Part shown: positions 36,976 to 45,538 of the stretch, in pieces | Numbering within the stretch: the stretch's first letter is position 1 | Layout of the letters: every line of letters starts with the position of its first letter | Source: Paraferrimonas haliotis | GTDB taxonomy: Bacteria > Pseudomonadota > Gammaproteobacteria > Enterobacterales > Shewanellaceae | Assembly (NCBI RefSeq): GCF_002282895.1 | Contig: NZ_NRRB01000001.1 | Span: 496,001 to 560,000, forward strand | DNA: 64,000 bases | Direction of reading: 5' to 3' | Notes under the pieces: model-generated | The model's input: the letters and a program-made list of their open reading frames with translations, nothing else | Databases searched by the model: none | What the model was told of the DNA's origin: nothing | Program-made: the position numbers and the translations under genes

Positions 36976-39464
36976 TGTCCTTGCTCCTCTTGCAAGCGTG
37001 TTAATAGCGGTTGTTTAAGCTGCCACTGAATGGCGGCGAAGCTTGCTAGCAAGGTAGCAATAGCGGCTATCCCGAGCAGTTGCCAGAAATCACCCCACTG
37101 CCAATTCATGGCCACGGTCCAGCCGAAGCTGTACAGGGTTACTTTGTCGATAAGCGCCCAAGCGAGTAGAGCGCTCATGGGAAGCGCCAGCAAGCCGCTC
37201 AGCAGCAATAACGCCAGATTTTGAGCCAGCGCTAACGCCAGCAGTTGCCGCTGAGTAAGCCCTAGGCTGCTCAGCAGAGCGAAGGCGGCAAGTCGGCCTT
37301 GAGTTAAGCTCAATATCGCACTGAACAAGCCTAAACTGGCAACAATTAAAGTTAAGCTGTTGAGGGTTAGGGTAATGGCAAAGGTTTGTTCAAACATACC
37401 TTGGGCCGTTTCTCGTAAGGTTTTTTGGTCAATGATTTCTTGGTCAGTGAGTCGATAACGCTGCAGCAATTGATTAAACAGAGTTAAGGGCGCCGCTGAA
37501 TCGGTTAGTTTCACCCCAATGGAAATGGGATCGGCTTCATTAAATTTAACCAGATAGTCGGACTCACTGATAAATACTTGTCCTCTTGGGTTACCGTAAT
37601 CGTAATAAATGGCCCCAATGCTAAAGCGACCGATGCCGTCTAGCTCAATAACCTGTCCCACTGTTAGGCCATTTCTAAGAGCCATCGGCTCGCTCATCAG
37701 CAATACGCCGCCGTTATCAAATGCCTGCCATAACTGGGGTTGTTGCTGTTTCATAGCCAGCGCTTGTTGCAGGTGAATCGTCTCACTGCTGCTCACGAGA
37801 ATAGGGCGGTTGTTAAATCTGAGTCCGGATTGATAGTAATGACTGAGCCGAGCCACCGAGGCATGCTGTTGCAAAAAGCCGTCAATGGCTTCTAGTTGAT
37901 TAGGGTTCGGGCGCAGATAAATGTCGGCGTTTAATCGTTGCGACAGGAAGCGCTGCAAACTGGCATCAAAACTGGTGACCAAGGTGGTCATGGCAACGTT
38001 GGCACTCAGCGCCAACAACATTGCCATCATCGCCAGACTTAACCCCTGAGCCAGTTGCCGAGCGTCGGCGACAAACCACTGGCTCAAGCCTCTAGGCACT
38101 TTTTTGGCTATCAATGACAAACAAGCTTGCAGTGACCAAGGCAGCATCATGGGCATGGCTAAGGTGATCATGCCTGTGGCTAACAGCGATAACCGATAAT
38201 CTTGGCTAAACCATAAAATATTGCAGGCCACCAAGGTAATTAATAGACCAATGAGCGCCAGTTTACTTTGTAATGAGTCGAATTGACCAAGGTTACCGGT
38301 GAGTTGCGAGCGGGCAATTAATTGCTTGCTGGCCAATTCTTTCAAACTCGGGTACAAGGCAAAGGCCGAGGCAATCAGTGAGACACCCCACGCTTGCCAC
38401 CACCAACTCATTCGCCAGTCGCCCGGCAACAAGTTAACCTGGTAGAGCCGCTCAAGAGTCACCGATACCATGGGTTGCAACCAGTGGGCTAATTGTAAGC
38501 CCAACCACAGTCCAATGCTCACACCCACTGCACACAACAGCAGTTGCTCAATGATCAAAGCGACAGACAGCGCCCGTTGTGACATGCCCAATTGTCGCAA
38601 ACGTAATATCAACGCTTGCCTTTGCAATAAACTGAAGCGAATAGCGTTGTAAGCGATGAACCCACCCACCACAAAAGCAAGGTAGCTAATAGCGCTTAGA
38701 TTTAAATGGAACGACGCCGTTAGCGAGGCCATGTCCATGGATTTGTCCTGCGCTTGCAAACGAGCGTTTGCTGGAAGTAGTGGTCGAATTCGGTCGGTAA
38801 CGGCGTCATCAAAAATGGCGATGTAGCCCAACTTTCCGGGCTGCTCGAGCAGCTGTTGAGCGGCGGCGATGTCCACCACAATACCGTTACCAAGGCGATC
38901 GTCATCAATGGCAATAATTTGAATGGCTTGGCCGTTACTAAAGCGCAGGCGGTTATCTTTAGGCAAGTCCAATTGGCTGGCGAATTCTTGGCTTACCAGC
39001 CCAATAAACGGGGCCTGCAGAAGTTGCGCCAGCGATACCGATTGACGCAAAGCCTGATTGTCATTGGTTTGGGTACTTTGAGATTGAGCGTTGTTGGAGT
39101 CAAACTGGGAAAAGGCACTAATAAAGTCGAGGCCTTGGATTTTAATGTACTGCCCGTTCTTGGCCGTCAGCCAGCCACTTAAATACGGTGCGATGGGCTC
39201 TATGCCTTCACGCTTAAGAGTTCGATAGACGCTGTCGTCGATAAACGCATTGTCAGTTTGGCTTTGTATCAGCCATTTAGCTGGTTGAGCCAGCACTTCA
39301 CTGGCGTTTTGATAGCTGTCTTTAGCCCGTTCATTAATGGCTTTTACACCAATAAGCAGGCTCACCGCTAAAATGAGGCCCACCAGCGCTCCCAACAATT
39401 GAATGGGGTGCTGGCGGTAATGACGCGCCATGATGGCGAGTATTTTTAAGCTGTCATTAAGCAT
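36972..39464 (-). CDS. FtsX-like ABC transporter permease (AttF/AttG type, fused form)
   Basis: I place the start at ATG 39464 (830 residues), 1 bp after the ATPase stop (TAACATG) and preceded by GGGGA; an upstream GTG only adds MRGNN. The architecture is a first helix near residues 20-40, a large periplasmic domain to about 250, a helix cluster 255-480, a second periplasmic domain, and three C-terminal helices of the FtsX domain (LTLNSLTLIVASLGLFSAIL). This two-FtsX-domain design is typical of AttG-like and MacB-like mechanotransmission transporters. The partner ATPase and lipoprotein flank it. Confidence 0.87.
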   Translation of the reverse strand: MLNDSLKILAIMARHYRQHPIQLLGALVGLILAVSLLIGVKAINERAKDSYQNASEVLAQPAKWLIQSQTDNAFIDDSVYRTLKREGIEPIAPYLSGWLTAKNGQYIKIQGLDFISAFSQFDSNNAQSQSTQTNDNQALRQSVSLAQLLQAPFIGLVSQEFASQLDLPKDNRLRFSNGQAIQIIAIDDDRLGNGIVVDIAAAQQLLEQPGKLGYIAIFDDAVTDRIRPLLPANARLQAQDKSMDMASLTASFHLNLSAISYLAFVVGGFIAYNAIRFSLLQRQALILRLRQLGMSQRALSVALIIEQLLLCAVGVSIGLWLGLQLAHWLQPMVSVTLERLYQVNLLPGDWRMSWWWQAWGVSLIASAFALYPSLKELASKQLIARSQLTGNLGQFDSLQSKLALIGLLITLVACNILWFSQDYRLSLLATGMITLAMPMMLPWSLQACLSLIAKKVPRGLSQWFVADARQLAQGLSLAMMAMLLALSANVAMTTLVTSFDASLQRFLSQRLNADIYLRPNPNQLEAIDGFLQQHASVARLSHYYQSGLRFNNRPILVSSSETIHLQQALAMKQQQPQLWQAFDNGGVLLMSEPMALRNGLTVGQVIELDGIGRFSIGAIYYDYGNPRGQVFISESDYLVKFNEADPISIGVKLTDSAAPLTLFNQLLQRYRLTDQEIIDQKTLRETAQGMFEQTFAITLTLNSLTLIVASLGLFSAILSLTQGRLAAFALLSSLGLTQRQLLALALAQNLALLLLSGLLALPMSALLAWALIDKVTLYSFGWTVAMNWQWGDFWQLLGIAAIATLLASFAAIQWQLKQPLLTRLQEEQGQ

Positions 39465-39465
39465 G

Positions 39466-40194
39466 TTATTTCCCCGCACTAATTAGCGGAGTGATTTTGT
39501 TCTCTTGCTCGCTGTTTTTGTCTCGAGTGAGCTGCAGTTTTCCTTGAATGAGGGTGTAGGTTTTTTGTAAATAATTGGCGGCTTCGCGGCTGTGTGTCAC
39601 CATAATAATAGCGCTGTTGGCCACTCGGCTGAGTTCTACCAACAATTGCATCACTTGCTCAGAGGCTTGTTGATCTAAGTTGCCGGTGGGCTCGTCAGCC
39701 AGCAACAACAGCGGTTTATGAGCGATGGCTCGAGCAATGGCAATGCGTTGCTGTTGACCGCCGGAAAGCTGGTGGGGGTATTTGTCTAACAGCTCGCTTA
39801 CCTGCAATTGCTGACATAAATAGTCGCTCCAATCGTCCCAACGTTTACCTGCAAGGCTTAAGCAAAAGTCGATGTTCTGGCGAGCGGTCAATGGGGCGAG
39901 CAAATTATAGTTTTGAAAAACAACGCCTAACTCTTTGCGTCGCCATTGCGCCAACTCGTTATCGCTCATTAGATGGATGTCGCGCTGTTGAAAGCGAGCG
40001 AGGCCCGAGTCAGGAGTTTGATAAGCGGCAATAATGTTAAGCAGTGTACTTTTGCCGCTGCCGCTTGCTCCCATAAGGGCAATTTGCTCTGCGTCAGCAA
40101 CCTTGAGATCGACGTCCGATAAGACTTGGCTAACTTGATTGCCCATGGTAAATGCTTTGGACATGGATTCAATGGTAACGATAGAGTTGGGCAT
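39466..40194 (-). CDS. ABC transporter ATP-binding protein (LolD/MacB type)
   Basis: The 242-residue ATPase has Walker A GASGSGKST near residues 39-47, the Q-loop in GVVFQNYNLLAPLTA, the signature LSGGQQQRIAIARA near 141-154, Walker B LLLADEPTGNLD and H-loop IMVTHSREAA. The pattern puts it with LolD/MacB/FtsE-type ATPases that energise extraction or export of lipids or peptides. It is the first gene of the ATPase-permease-lipocalin operon, whose stop is directly followed by the permease ATG. Confidence 0.92.
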   Translation of the reverse strand: MPNSIVTIESMSKAFTMGNQVSQVLSDVDLKVADAEQIALMGASGSGKSTLLNIIAAYQTPDSGLARFQQRDIHLMSDNELAQWRRKELGVVFQNYNLLAPLTARQNIDFCLSLAGKRWDDWSDYLCQQLQVSELLDKYPHQLSGGQQQRIAIARAIAHKPLLLLADEPTGNLDQQASEQVMQLLVELSRVANSAIIMVTHSREAANYLQKTYTLIQGKLQLTRDKNSEQENKITPLISAGK

Positions 40195-40251
40195 AGGACC
40201 TCCTTTATTCCTTACATCCTTTACGGATTAAGCATAAGAGAAGATCAGCCC

Positions 40252-40281
40252 AAAACAAAACGCCCCGCAATGAGCGAGGCG
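40252..40281 (-). terminator. Intrinsic terminator after ygfZ
   Basis: On the minus strand CGCCTCGC-TCATT-GCGGGGCG, an 8-bp stem with one G-U pair, is followed by TTTTGTTTT. Confidence 0.88.
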
Positions 40282-40301
40282 CTTACTCATCAAGCGTATG
40301 A

Positions 40302-41168
40302 TCAGTCCAGTGTGTAACTTAGGGGTTGCACTTTAAGGTCACTGTCGATGTCGGCGACTTGGTAGCTGGCGTTCTCATCGGCATCGATGCTCATTATGGC
40401 CAACACATCCAACTGCTCGCCTTTTTGAGCGGCTGCTATAATTTCACCGCTGCGACGTCCGTCTACCGTTAACCCAGTACCCGCAGCGACGTCCGCTTTC
40501 GCTTGTCCTGACAAACAAAATAGTCGGCGTTTAAGACCACCGCGATAGTGGATTCTAGCCACGGTTTCTTGACCTAAATAACAGCCTTTTTCAAAGCTTA
40601 TTCCGGACAATGCCTGCAGATTAAACATTTGCGGAATATATTGGCCCATGTGCTGCTCGCCAAACAAAGGCAGCCCCGCTTGGATTTCGTTAACCCAAAA
40701 GCCTTTGCTGGTCTCTAGCGCCAACTCAGTTGCAGAGAAGACTAACAAACCATGGGGTTGTCGCAGCAAAGTCGTGCCGTTAAACTCGGCGCTATCGCCT
40801 TCAAATGGACTAAAGTGTTGCTCAATAAAGGCATTGCTGTCGCCGGTAATGGCATAACAGAATAAGGTATCGGTGATGTCCTCAAACGCAACTTTATTAA
40901 ACACGGCGTATTTTTGAATTTGCGCTAAATCCTGCTGCGCAATTTCTTTTGGCAAAATTAGTAATACACCAGAGCTTTGTCGAATCATTCGAAACGCGGC
41001 TAACAATTTACCTTTTGGGTCGCAATGGCCGCCCCAGCTGCTGTCGTTGTTTTGCAAAGCAACCAAATCGCAGGTTATTTGGCTTTGTAAAAAGCTAACG
41101 GTGTCGTCACCGCTCGCTCGAATTACGGCTAGGTGCTTAACGGTATGACATTGATAAGCGTTATTCAT
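40302..41168 (-). CDS. ygfZ: tRNA-modifying / Fe-S cluster maintenance protein YgfZ
   Basis: YgfZ is a GcvT-like folate-binding protein that supports certain Fe-S enzymes such as MiaB. The 288 residues carry the diagnostic motif K-G-C-Y-L-G-Q-E-T (near 192-200) followed by VARIHYRGG, with the redox-active Cys. The N-terminal GcvT-like half includes FLQSQITCDL. It sits between serA and the att-like transporter and is followed by its own terminator. Confidence 0.92.
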   Translation of the reverse strand: MNNAYQCHTVKHLAVIRASGDDTVSFLQSQITCDLVALQNNDSSWGGHCDPKGKLLAAFRMIRQSSGVLLILPKEIAQQDLAQIQKYAVFNKVAFEDITDTLFCYAITGDSNAFIEQHFSPFEGDSAEFNGTTLLRQPHGLLVFSATELALETSKGFWVNEIQAGLPLFGEQHMGQYIPQMFNLQALSGISFEKGCYLGQETVARIHYRGGLKRRLFCLSGQAKADVAAGTGLTVDGRRSGEIIAAAQKGEQLDVLAIMSIDADENASYQVADIDSDLKVQPLSYTLD

Positions 41169-41228
41169 AGTGGGGTTCCCAAACTAAATAGGTGCTGCAA
41201 GTAGCCAGATTGTAATCCAAATTACTCA

Positions 41229-42458
41229 TCAGCGCAGCACTCGAGCACGGATGGTGCCATCAATTTGCCTTAATTGCGATAAGGCTCGCTCAGCATCGTC
41301 GCTGTTAATATCCATCACCACGTAACCAATATCTGCAGTGGTTTGTAGGTATTGCGAGGCAATGTTGATGTGCTCTTGCGCAAATGCTTGGTTAATTTGT
41401 TGCAATACACCGGGTTGGTTACGGTGAATATGCAATAAGCGGCTGGTTCCTTGGTGTCCAGGCAACGACACTTCAGGAAAGTTGACTGCCGATAGCGTAG
41501 AGCCATTGTCGGAATATTTGACCAGTTTACCAGCGACTTCAATGCCGATATTTTGCTGAGCTTCTTGGGTGCTACCGCCAATATGAGGGGTTAATATCAC
41601 GTTGTCTAATCCGCGCAGAGGACTGACAAATTCGTCCTGATTCGACTTAGGCTCAACCGGGAATACGTCGACCGCGGCACCGCCCACCTGATTCGACTCT
41701 ACTGCAACCTTAAGCGCTTCAATGTCGACTACCGTGCCTCGAGAAGCATTAATGAACTTGGCACCGGTTTTCATGGCCGCAAACTCTTCGGTTGAGAACA
41801 TGTTTTTGGTTGCTGGGGTCTCTGGTACATGCAAAGACACGAAATCAGACTGACCCAGCAAGGTGGTTAAATCGTGCACTTGGTGGGCATTCCCTAAAGG
41901 CAGTTTATCTTCGATATCAAAGAATTCTACTCGCATACCTAAGGTTTCAGCCAAAATGCCCAGTTGGGTACCAATGTGTCCATAACCAATAATGCCTAAG
42001 GTTTTACCGCGAACTTCGGTTGAGCCCTTGGCGCTTTTGGCCCAACCGCCTCGGTGGCATTGGGCGTTACGTTGCGGAATCCCTCGACTTAACATAATGA
42101 TTTCAGCGAGCACTAATTCAGCCACACTGCGTGTGTTGCTAAAAGGCGCATTAAACACAGGCACGCCTTTAAGCTCAGCGGCTTTAAGGTCAACCTGATT
42201 GGTGCCGATGCAAAAGCAGCCAATGGCTACAAGCTTGTTCGCTTTCTCAAGCACTGCTTGTGTGAGTTGGGTTCGAGAACGAATGCCAACAAAGTGCGCG
42301 TTAGCAATTTTCTCGGTTAATTCGTCGCCGGTTAACGAGGAAGATATCGACTCAATGTTGGAATACCCCATACGCTGCATGGTATCGATGGCGCTTTGAT
42401 GAACACCTTCTAACAACAAGACATTTATTTTGCCTTTATCCAATGAATGCTGGGTCAT
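41229..42458 (-). CDS. serA: D-3-phosphoglycerate dehydrogenase
   Basis: SerA oxidises 3-phosphoglycerate to phosphohydroxypyruvate, the committed step of serine synthesis. The 409-residue form has NAD-binding GKTLGIIGYGHIGTQLGILA near residues 151-170, the catalytic arginine region SRGTVVDI, E in the V-F-P-V-E-P segment, and the catalytic His in LTPHIGGSTQEAQ. A C-terminal ACT domain (residues ~338-409, LLHIHRNQPGVLQQIN) is the serine-binding feedback site. Length and domains match E. coli SerA. Unlike E. coli, rpiA is not adjacent but lies ~7 kb away. Confidence 0.96.
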   Translation of the reverse strand: MTQHSLDKGKINVLLLEGVHQSAIDTMQRMGYSNIESISSSLTGDELTEKIANAHFVGIRSRTQLTQAVLEKANKLVAIGCFCIGTNQVDLKAAELKGVPVFNAPFSNTRSVAELVLAEIIMLSRGIPQRNAQCHRGGWAKSAKGSTEVRGKTLGIIGYGHIGTQLGILAETLGMRVEFFDIEDKLPLGNAHQVHDLTTLLGQSDFVSLHVPETPATKNMFSTEEFAAMKTGAKFINASRGTVVDIEALKVAVESNQVGGAAVDVFPVEPKSNQDEFVSPLRGLDNVILTPHIGGSTQEAQQNIGIEVAGKLVKYSDNGSTLSAVNFPEVSLPGHQGTSRLLHIHRNQPGVLQQINQAFAQEHINIASQYLQTTADIGYVVMDINSDDAERALSQLRQIDGTIRARVLR

Positions 42459-42678
42459 ATCGTTTCCTTAAAATTCGAAGAGCGAGAGCCCTTAAAACTA
42501 TCAAAAAAACGCATGGTTGCAAGGGGTAAAGACACGCTTGCAGCGGATTTATTTTCAATTAGTGGGATGGGAGGTGTCATACCTTTGAGCGAGATCGCCG
42601 TCGTCCTTTTTGCTGACTTCCAAAATGTGCGCTATACCCATAGATGACGTTCGTTCGATTACAAGCAAAGGAGTTGCT

Positions 42679-43365
42679 ATGTCTGAAGAAAAACATCTAC
42701 TGTTGCTACAACCTCAAAAACAAGCCTGCACCTTATCGGCGATTGCGCAAAGGGCTGGCTATCGTGTCGTCATAGAGGATGATCCGCAACACTTTCCAAA
42801 TCCTAATAAGCTGTCTGGTCAAATCATTTATATGGTGAGCTGTCGCGAAGTTCAAAGCGCGACCCAAGGCATTCCCGATGTGGTTAATCAGTTGCTGGTG
42901 AGCGGTTTTTCGCAATCTCGCATTCGCGTGGCCTTGTATCAGGCACCAACCGGTGAGGTTAATGAAAGCTTGGCAATGCTTATGGGGTTGCAAGGCGTGT
43001 ACTATGACCATCATCCGTTGGATAGGTTGCTCATTGGTTTAGCTAAAATGTTGGCGGGGGAGTTGTGGTTCAGCAGCAGTGTTGTGGGGCAGCTGTGTCA
43101 GCAGTTGATTTTCGAGCAAGCGCGAAACCAAGTGGATCCGCAACAACTGCAATTGGTGGATTCACTCACACTGAAAGAGCGTAAAGTCATCACTTTGGTG
43201 TGCTCAGGCGCTCGCAATAAGGAAATCGCTCGACAGCTTTATATCAGCGAGCATACGGTGAAGTCGCACATTTCGGCTATTTACCGAAAAACTCAAGTGC
43301 GCAACCGTGTAGCGCTGCACCGATGGGCTTCTCAACATCAGGCGCTATTGACTACAGCGAGCTAA
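42679..43365 (+). CDS. LuxR-family transcriptional regulator, CsgD-like
   Basis: AAGGAG seven bases before ATG 42679 sets the start (228 residues). Residues ~155-220 form a GerE/LuxR helix-turn-helix: LTLKERKVITLVCSGARNKE, then IARQLYISEHTVKSHISAIY. The N-terminal ~150 residues are a receiver-like domain without an obvious phospho-acceptor aspartate. Its LQGVYYDHHPLDRLLIGLAK segment parallels CsgD, the curli/biofilm regulator. No csg genes are present in the window. It is divergent from serA and upstream of the BCCT gene, so its targets are unknown. Confidence 0.82.
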   Translation: MSEEKHLLLLQPQKQACTLSAIAQRAGYRVVIEDDPQHFPNPNKLSGQIIYMVSCREVQSATQGIPDVVNQLLVSGFSQSRIRVALYQAPTGEVNESLAMLMGLQGVYYDHHPLDRLLIGLAKMLAGELWFSSSVVGQLCQQLIFEQARNQVDPQQLQLVDSLTLKERKVITLVCSGARNKEIARQLYISEHTVKSHISAIYRKTQVRNRVALHRWASQHQALLTTAS

Positions 43366-43432
43366 TGGAGGTTACCTACGACAAGAATATTTAGGGTATG
43401 ATGGTTGCCAAATTATAATCAGAGAAATTCTT

Positions 43433-44914
43433 TTGCGCCCCTCATTCCTAACTTCGGCACACGCCGATAATTCGCTGTTGCCTCGTTTGGTACGTTTTAT
43501 TGTTTTGGCTGGATTCATGGCGTTGCTCATAAGCTACCCTGAGTACAGTATTTTGCTCATGTCACAGGCGATTCAATGGGCGTTGGATACCTTTGGGTTA
43601 GCGCTATTGTGCTTAAGCAGCGGTATCATCATTGTTTGTTCAGCCATTGCCGTGTCTCCGCTAGGGCGCATCAAGCTTGGAGGTGAGGGCGCTCAACCCG
43701 AGTTTGGCTTATTCAGCTGGTTAGCTATGTTGTTTGCTGCAGGAATGGGATCGGGTTTGATATTTTGGGGTGTCGCTGAGCCCATCAGTCATTTTGCAAA
43801 CCCGCCCGCGTTTGTTGCTGATAGCCAAGATCTAAAGGATACGGCGCTTGCATTAACCTATTTTCATTGGGGGCTGCACGCCTGGGCGATATACGCCTTG
43901 GCGGGTTTGGCGGTTGCCTGGTTTGGCTTTAATCGCGGCCGTGAGTTGCGAATATCCGCAAGCTTTAGCGGCAAACCGCGTCCTGGTGCTTGGGTGATTC
44001 TCGATTGGTTGGCCATCATCGCTATCTTGTTTGGGGTCGCGGGCACCTTCGCAAATACAATCGCCTTGGTGCAAACCGGGGTCGAGCAGTCTACCAGCAT
44101 AACCTTCGAAGACTCGGCGTTTCGCTATGGGCTATTAGTCTTGATTGGGTTGTTATTTATGGCTTCTTCATTAACGGGCCTTAACCGAGGCATCAAATAC
44201 GTTTCCCAGTTTAATCTCATATTGATGATTACCCTAGCTTTGGTAGTCTTGATGCTCAGCGGTTCCCTCAACTCATTATGGATAGCGCTTACATCAAGTG
44301 TTGAATACCTAAAGCTGTTGCCTCAAGTCTCTTTTTCGATTGCGCCGGAATCGAAACAGTGGAGTATTGGGTGGACCGTGATCTACCTTGTTTGGTGGGT
44401 GGCGTGGGCACCGTTTGTAGGCCCTTTCATTGCTCGCATATCCAAAGGTCGAACTGTTCGCCAGTTTTTAGCCTGCGCCATTGTCGTACCGACGGTCGCA
44501 TCAATTTTATGGTTCAGCATATTCGGCGGTAACGCTTTGATTGGTGGCGCAACTGCTGCCATTAGCGATGCCGTGAGTCAAGATTATACTCAAGGCCTGT
44601 TTCTATTTTTTGATGGTTTTCCTTTAACGCAGGTGTTGTCCTTTGCGGCGATAATTTTGCTGATAACTTTTGTTATTACCAGCGCCGATTCAGCGGTATT
44701 GGTGTGCGGCCTGTTGGAAGGTGAAAATCACTTGCTAAATAAATTGCTGTGGGGGCTTTTGCTGTTGGCGTTATCGATGGCGCTGGTGGGCATTAACGAT
44801 GTGGATTTAAATAAACAAATAGCCATTGCCGGTGCACTGCCGTTTACCTTGGTGCTGGTTGGTCAACTCATCATGATGCTAAAAGACATGGTAACCCAGG
44901 TTAACTCTAGGTAA
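43433..44914 (+). CDS. BCCT-family transporter (betaine/choline/carnitine type)
   Basis: The 493-residue inner-membrane carrier has twelve predicted helices. BCCT signatures are GMGSGLIFWGVAEPI near residues 102-116 and the tryptophan-rich WTVIYLVWWVAWAPFVGPFI near 303-322 followed by ARISKGRTVRQF. It imports or exchanges a quaternary ammonium or related zwitterion, with Na+ or H+ as coupling ion. The predicted start is TTG 43433 after AGAGAAA. The length is at the short end, without the long C-terminal osmosensing tail of BetP. It lies between a CsgD-like regulator and an aldehyde dehydrogenase-TetR pair on the other strand. Confidence 0.9.
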   Translation: MRPSFLTSAHADNSLLPRLVRFIVLAGFMALLISYPEYSILLMSQAIQWALDTFGLALLCLSSGIIIVCSAIAVSPLGRIKLGGEGAQPEFGLFSWLAMLFAAGMGSGLIFWGVAEPISHFANPPAFVADSQDLKDTALALTYFHWGLHAWAIYALAGLAVAWFGFNRGRELRISASFSGKPRPGAWVILDWLAIIAILFGVAGTFANTIALVQTGVEQSTSITFEDSAFRYGLLVLIGLLFMASSLTGLNRGIKYVSQFNLILMITLALVVLMLSGSLNSLWIALTSSVEYLKLLPQVSFSIAPESKQWSIGWTVIYLVWWVAWAPFVGPFIARISKGRTVRQFLACAIVVPTVASILWFSIFGGNALIGGATAAISDAVSQDYTQGLFLFFDGFPLTQVLSFAAIILLITFVITSADSAVLVCGLLEGENHLLNKLLWGLLLLALSMALVGINDVDLNKQIAIAGALPFTLVLVGQLIMMLKDMVTQVNSR

Positions 44915-44923
44915 CCGTGGCTA

Positions 44924-45538
44924 TTAAGCGCGCTCGATGCTTTGTAAGAAACACTTAAACGCCGATTGCTGGTAATTAGGGTTTTGCCATAAATGAGGTT
45001 GCTCTAAGAAGAACTGGCTGGTGGACAAATACATCTGATAGCAATGGTGGCGCAGTAAATCCATTGGCATATCCAACAGCCAACCGTTTTTTGCGCCCAG
45101 CATTAATACTTCTTCTAATTGCTGCAGCATTCTATTTTCGAGATTAGATTGCAGCGAAGGCGTTACTTGTTGGTTTTGATAATATCGATAGAAAAAGCGA
45201 GTGTGCAGTGGGTGCGTGACCGCCCAATTCATAGACTCAAACCACAACCTAAACAACGCCTCTTGGTAGGTCTGATGATCCAGAGCATCGGAGTTCTGTT
45301 TTAACAGGTTTAACGAGGTCACCAAGCCATCGCTCATGCCTTCTTTAACCCAACGATAAAGCGCGTCGATGAGCCCTTGTTTGTTGGTGAAGTGATGAAA
45401 CAAGGTACCACTGGCCACGCCCGCTGCTTGGGCAATGGATGCGGTAGAGGTGTTGCTGATACCTTGCTTCACAAACAATTCTAAGGCAGCGAATAACAAT
45501 TGCTGTTTCTTTGAATTGGCCACTTTTACCTCGCTCAC
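44924..45538 (-). CDS. TetR-family transcriptional regulator
   Basis: The 204-residue repressor has the TetR N-terminal DNA-binding helices (LFAALELFVKQGISNTSTAS, then IAQAAGVASGTLFHHFTNKQ). A ligand-binding C-domain rich in aromatics follows. Its GTG start shares a base with the dehydrogenase stop (TAGTG), so it is cotranscribed downstream of that gene. A perfect 14-bp palindrome upstream of the dehydrogenase is its likely operator. The inducer is unknown and may be an aldehyde or lipid. Confidence 0.9.
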   Translation of the reverse strand: MSEVKVANSKKQQLLFAALELFVKQGISNTSTASIAQAAGVASGTLFHHFTNKQGLIDALYRWVKEGMSDGLVTSLNLLKQNSDALDHQTYQEALFRLWFESMNWAVTHPLHTRFFYRYYQNQQVTPSLQSNLENRMLQQLEEVLMLGAKNGWLLDMPMDLLRHHCYQMYLSTSQFFLEQPHLWQNPNYQQSAFKCFLQSIERA

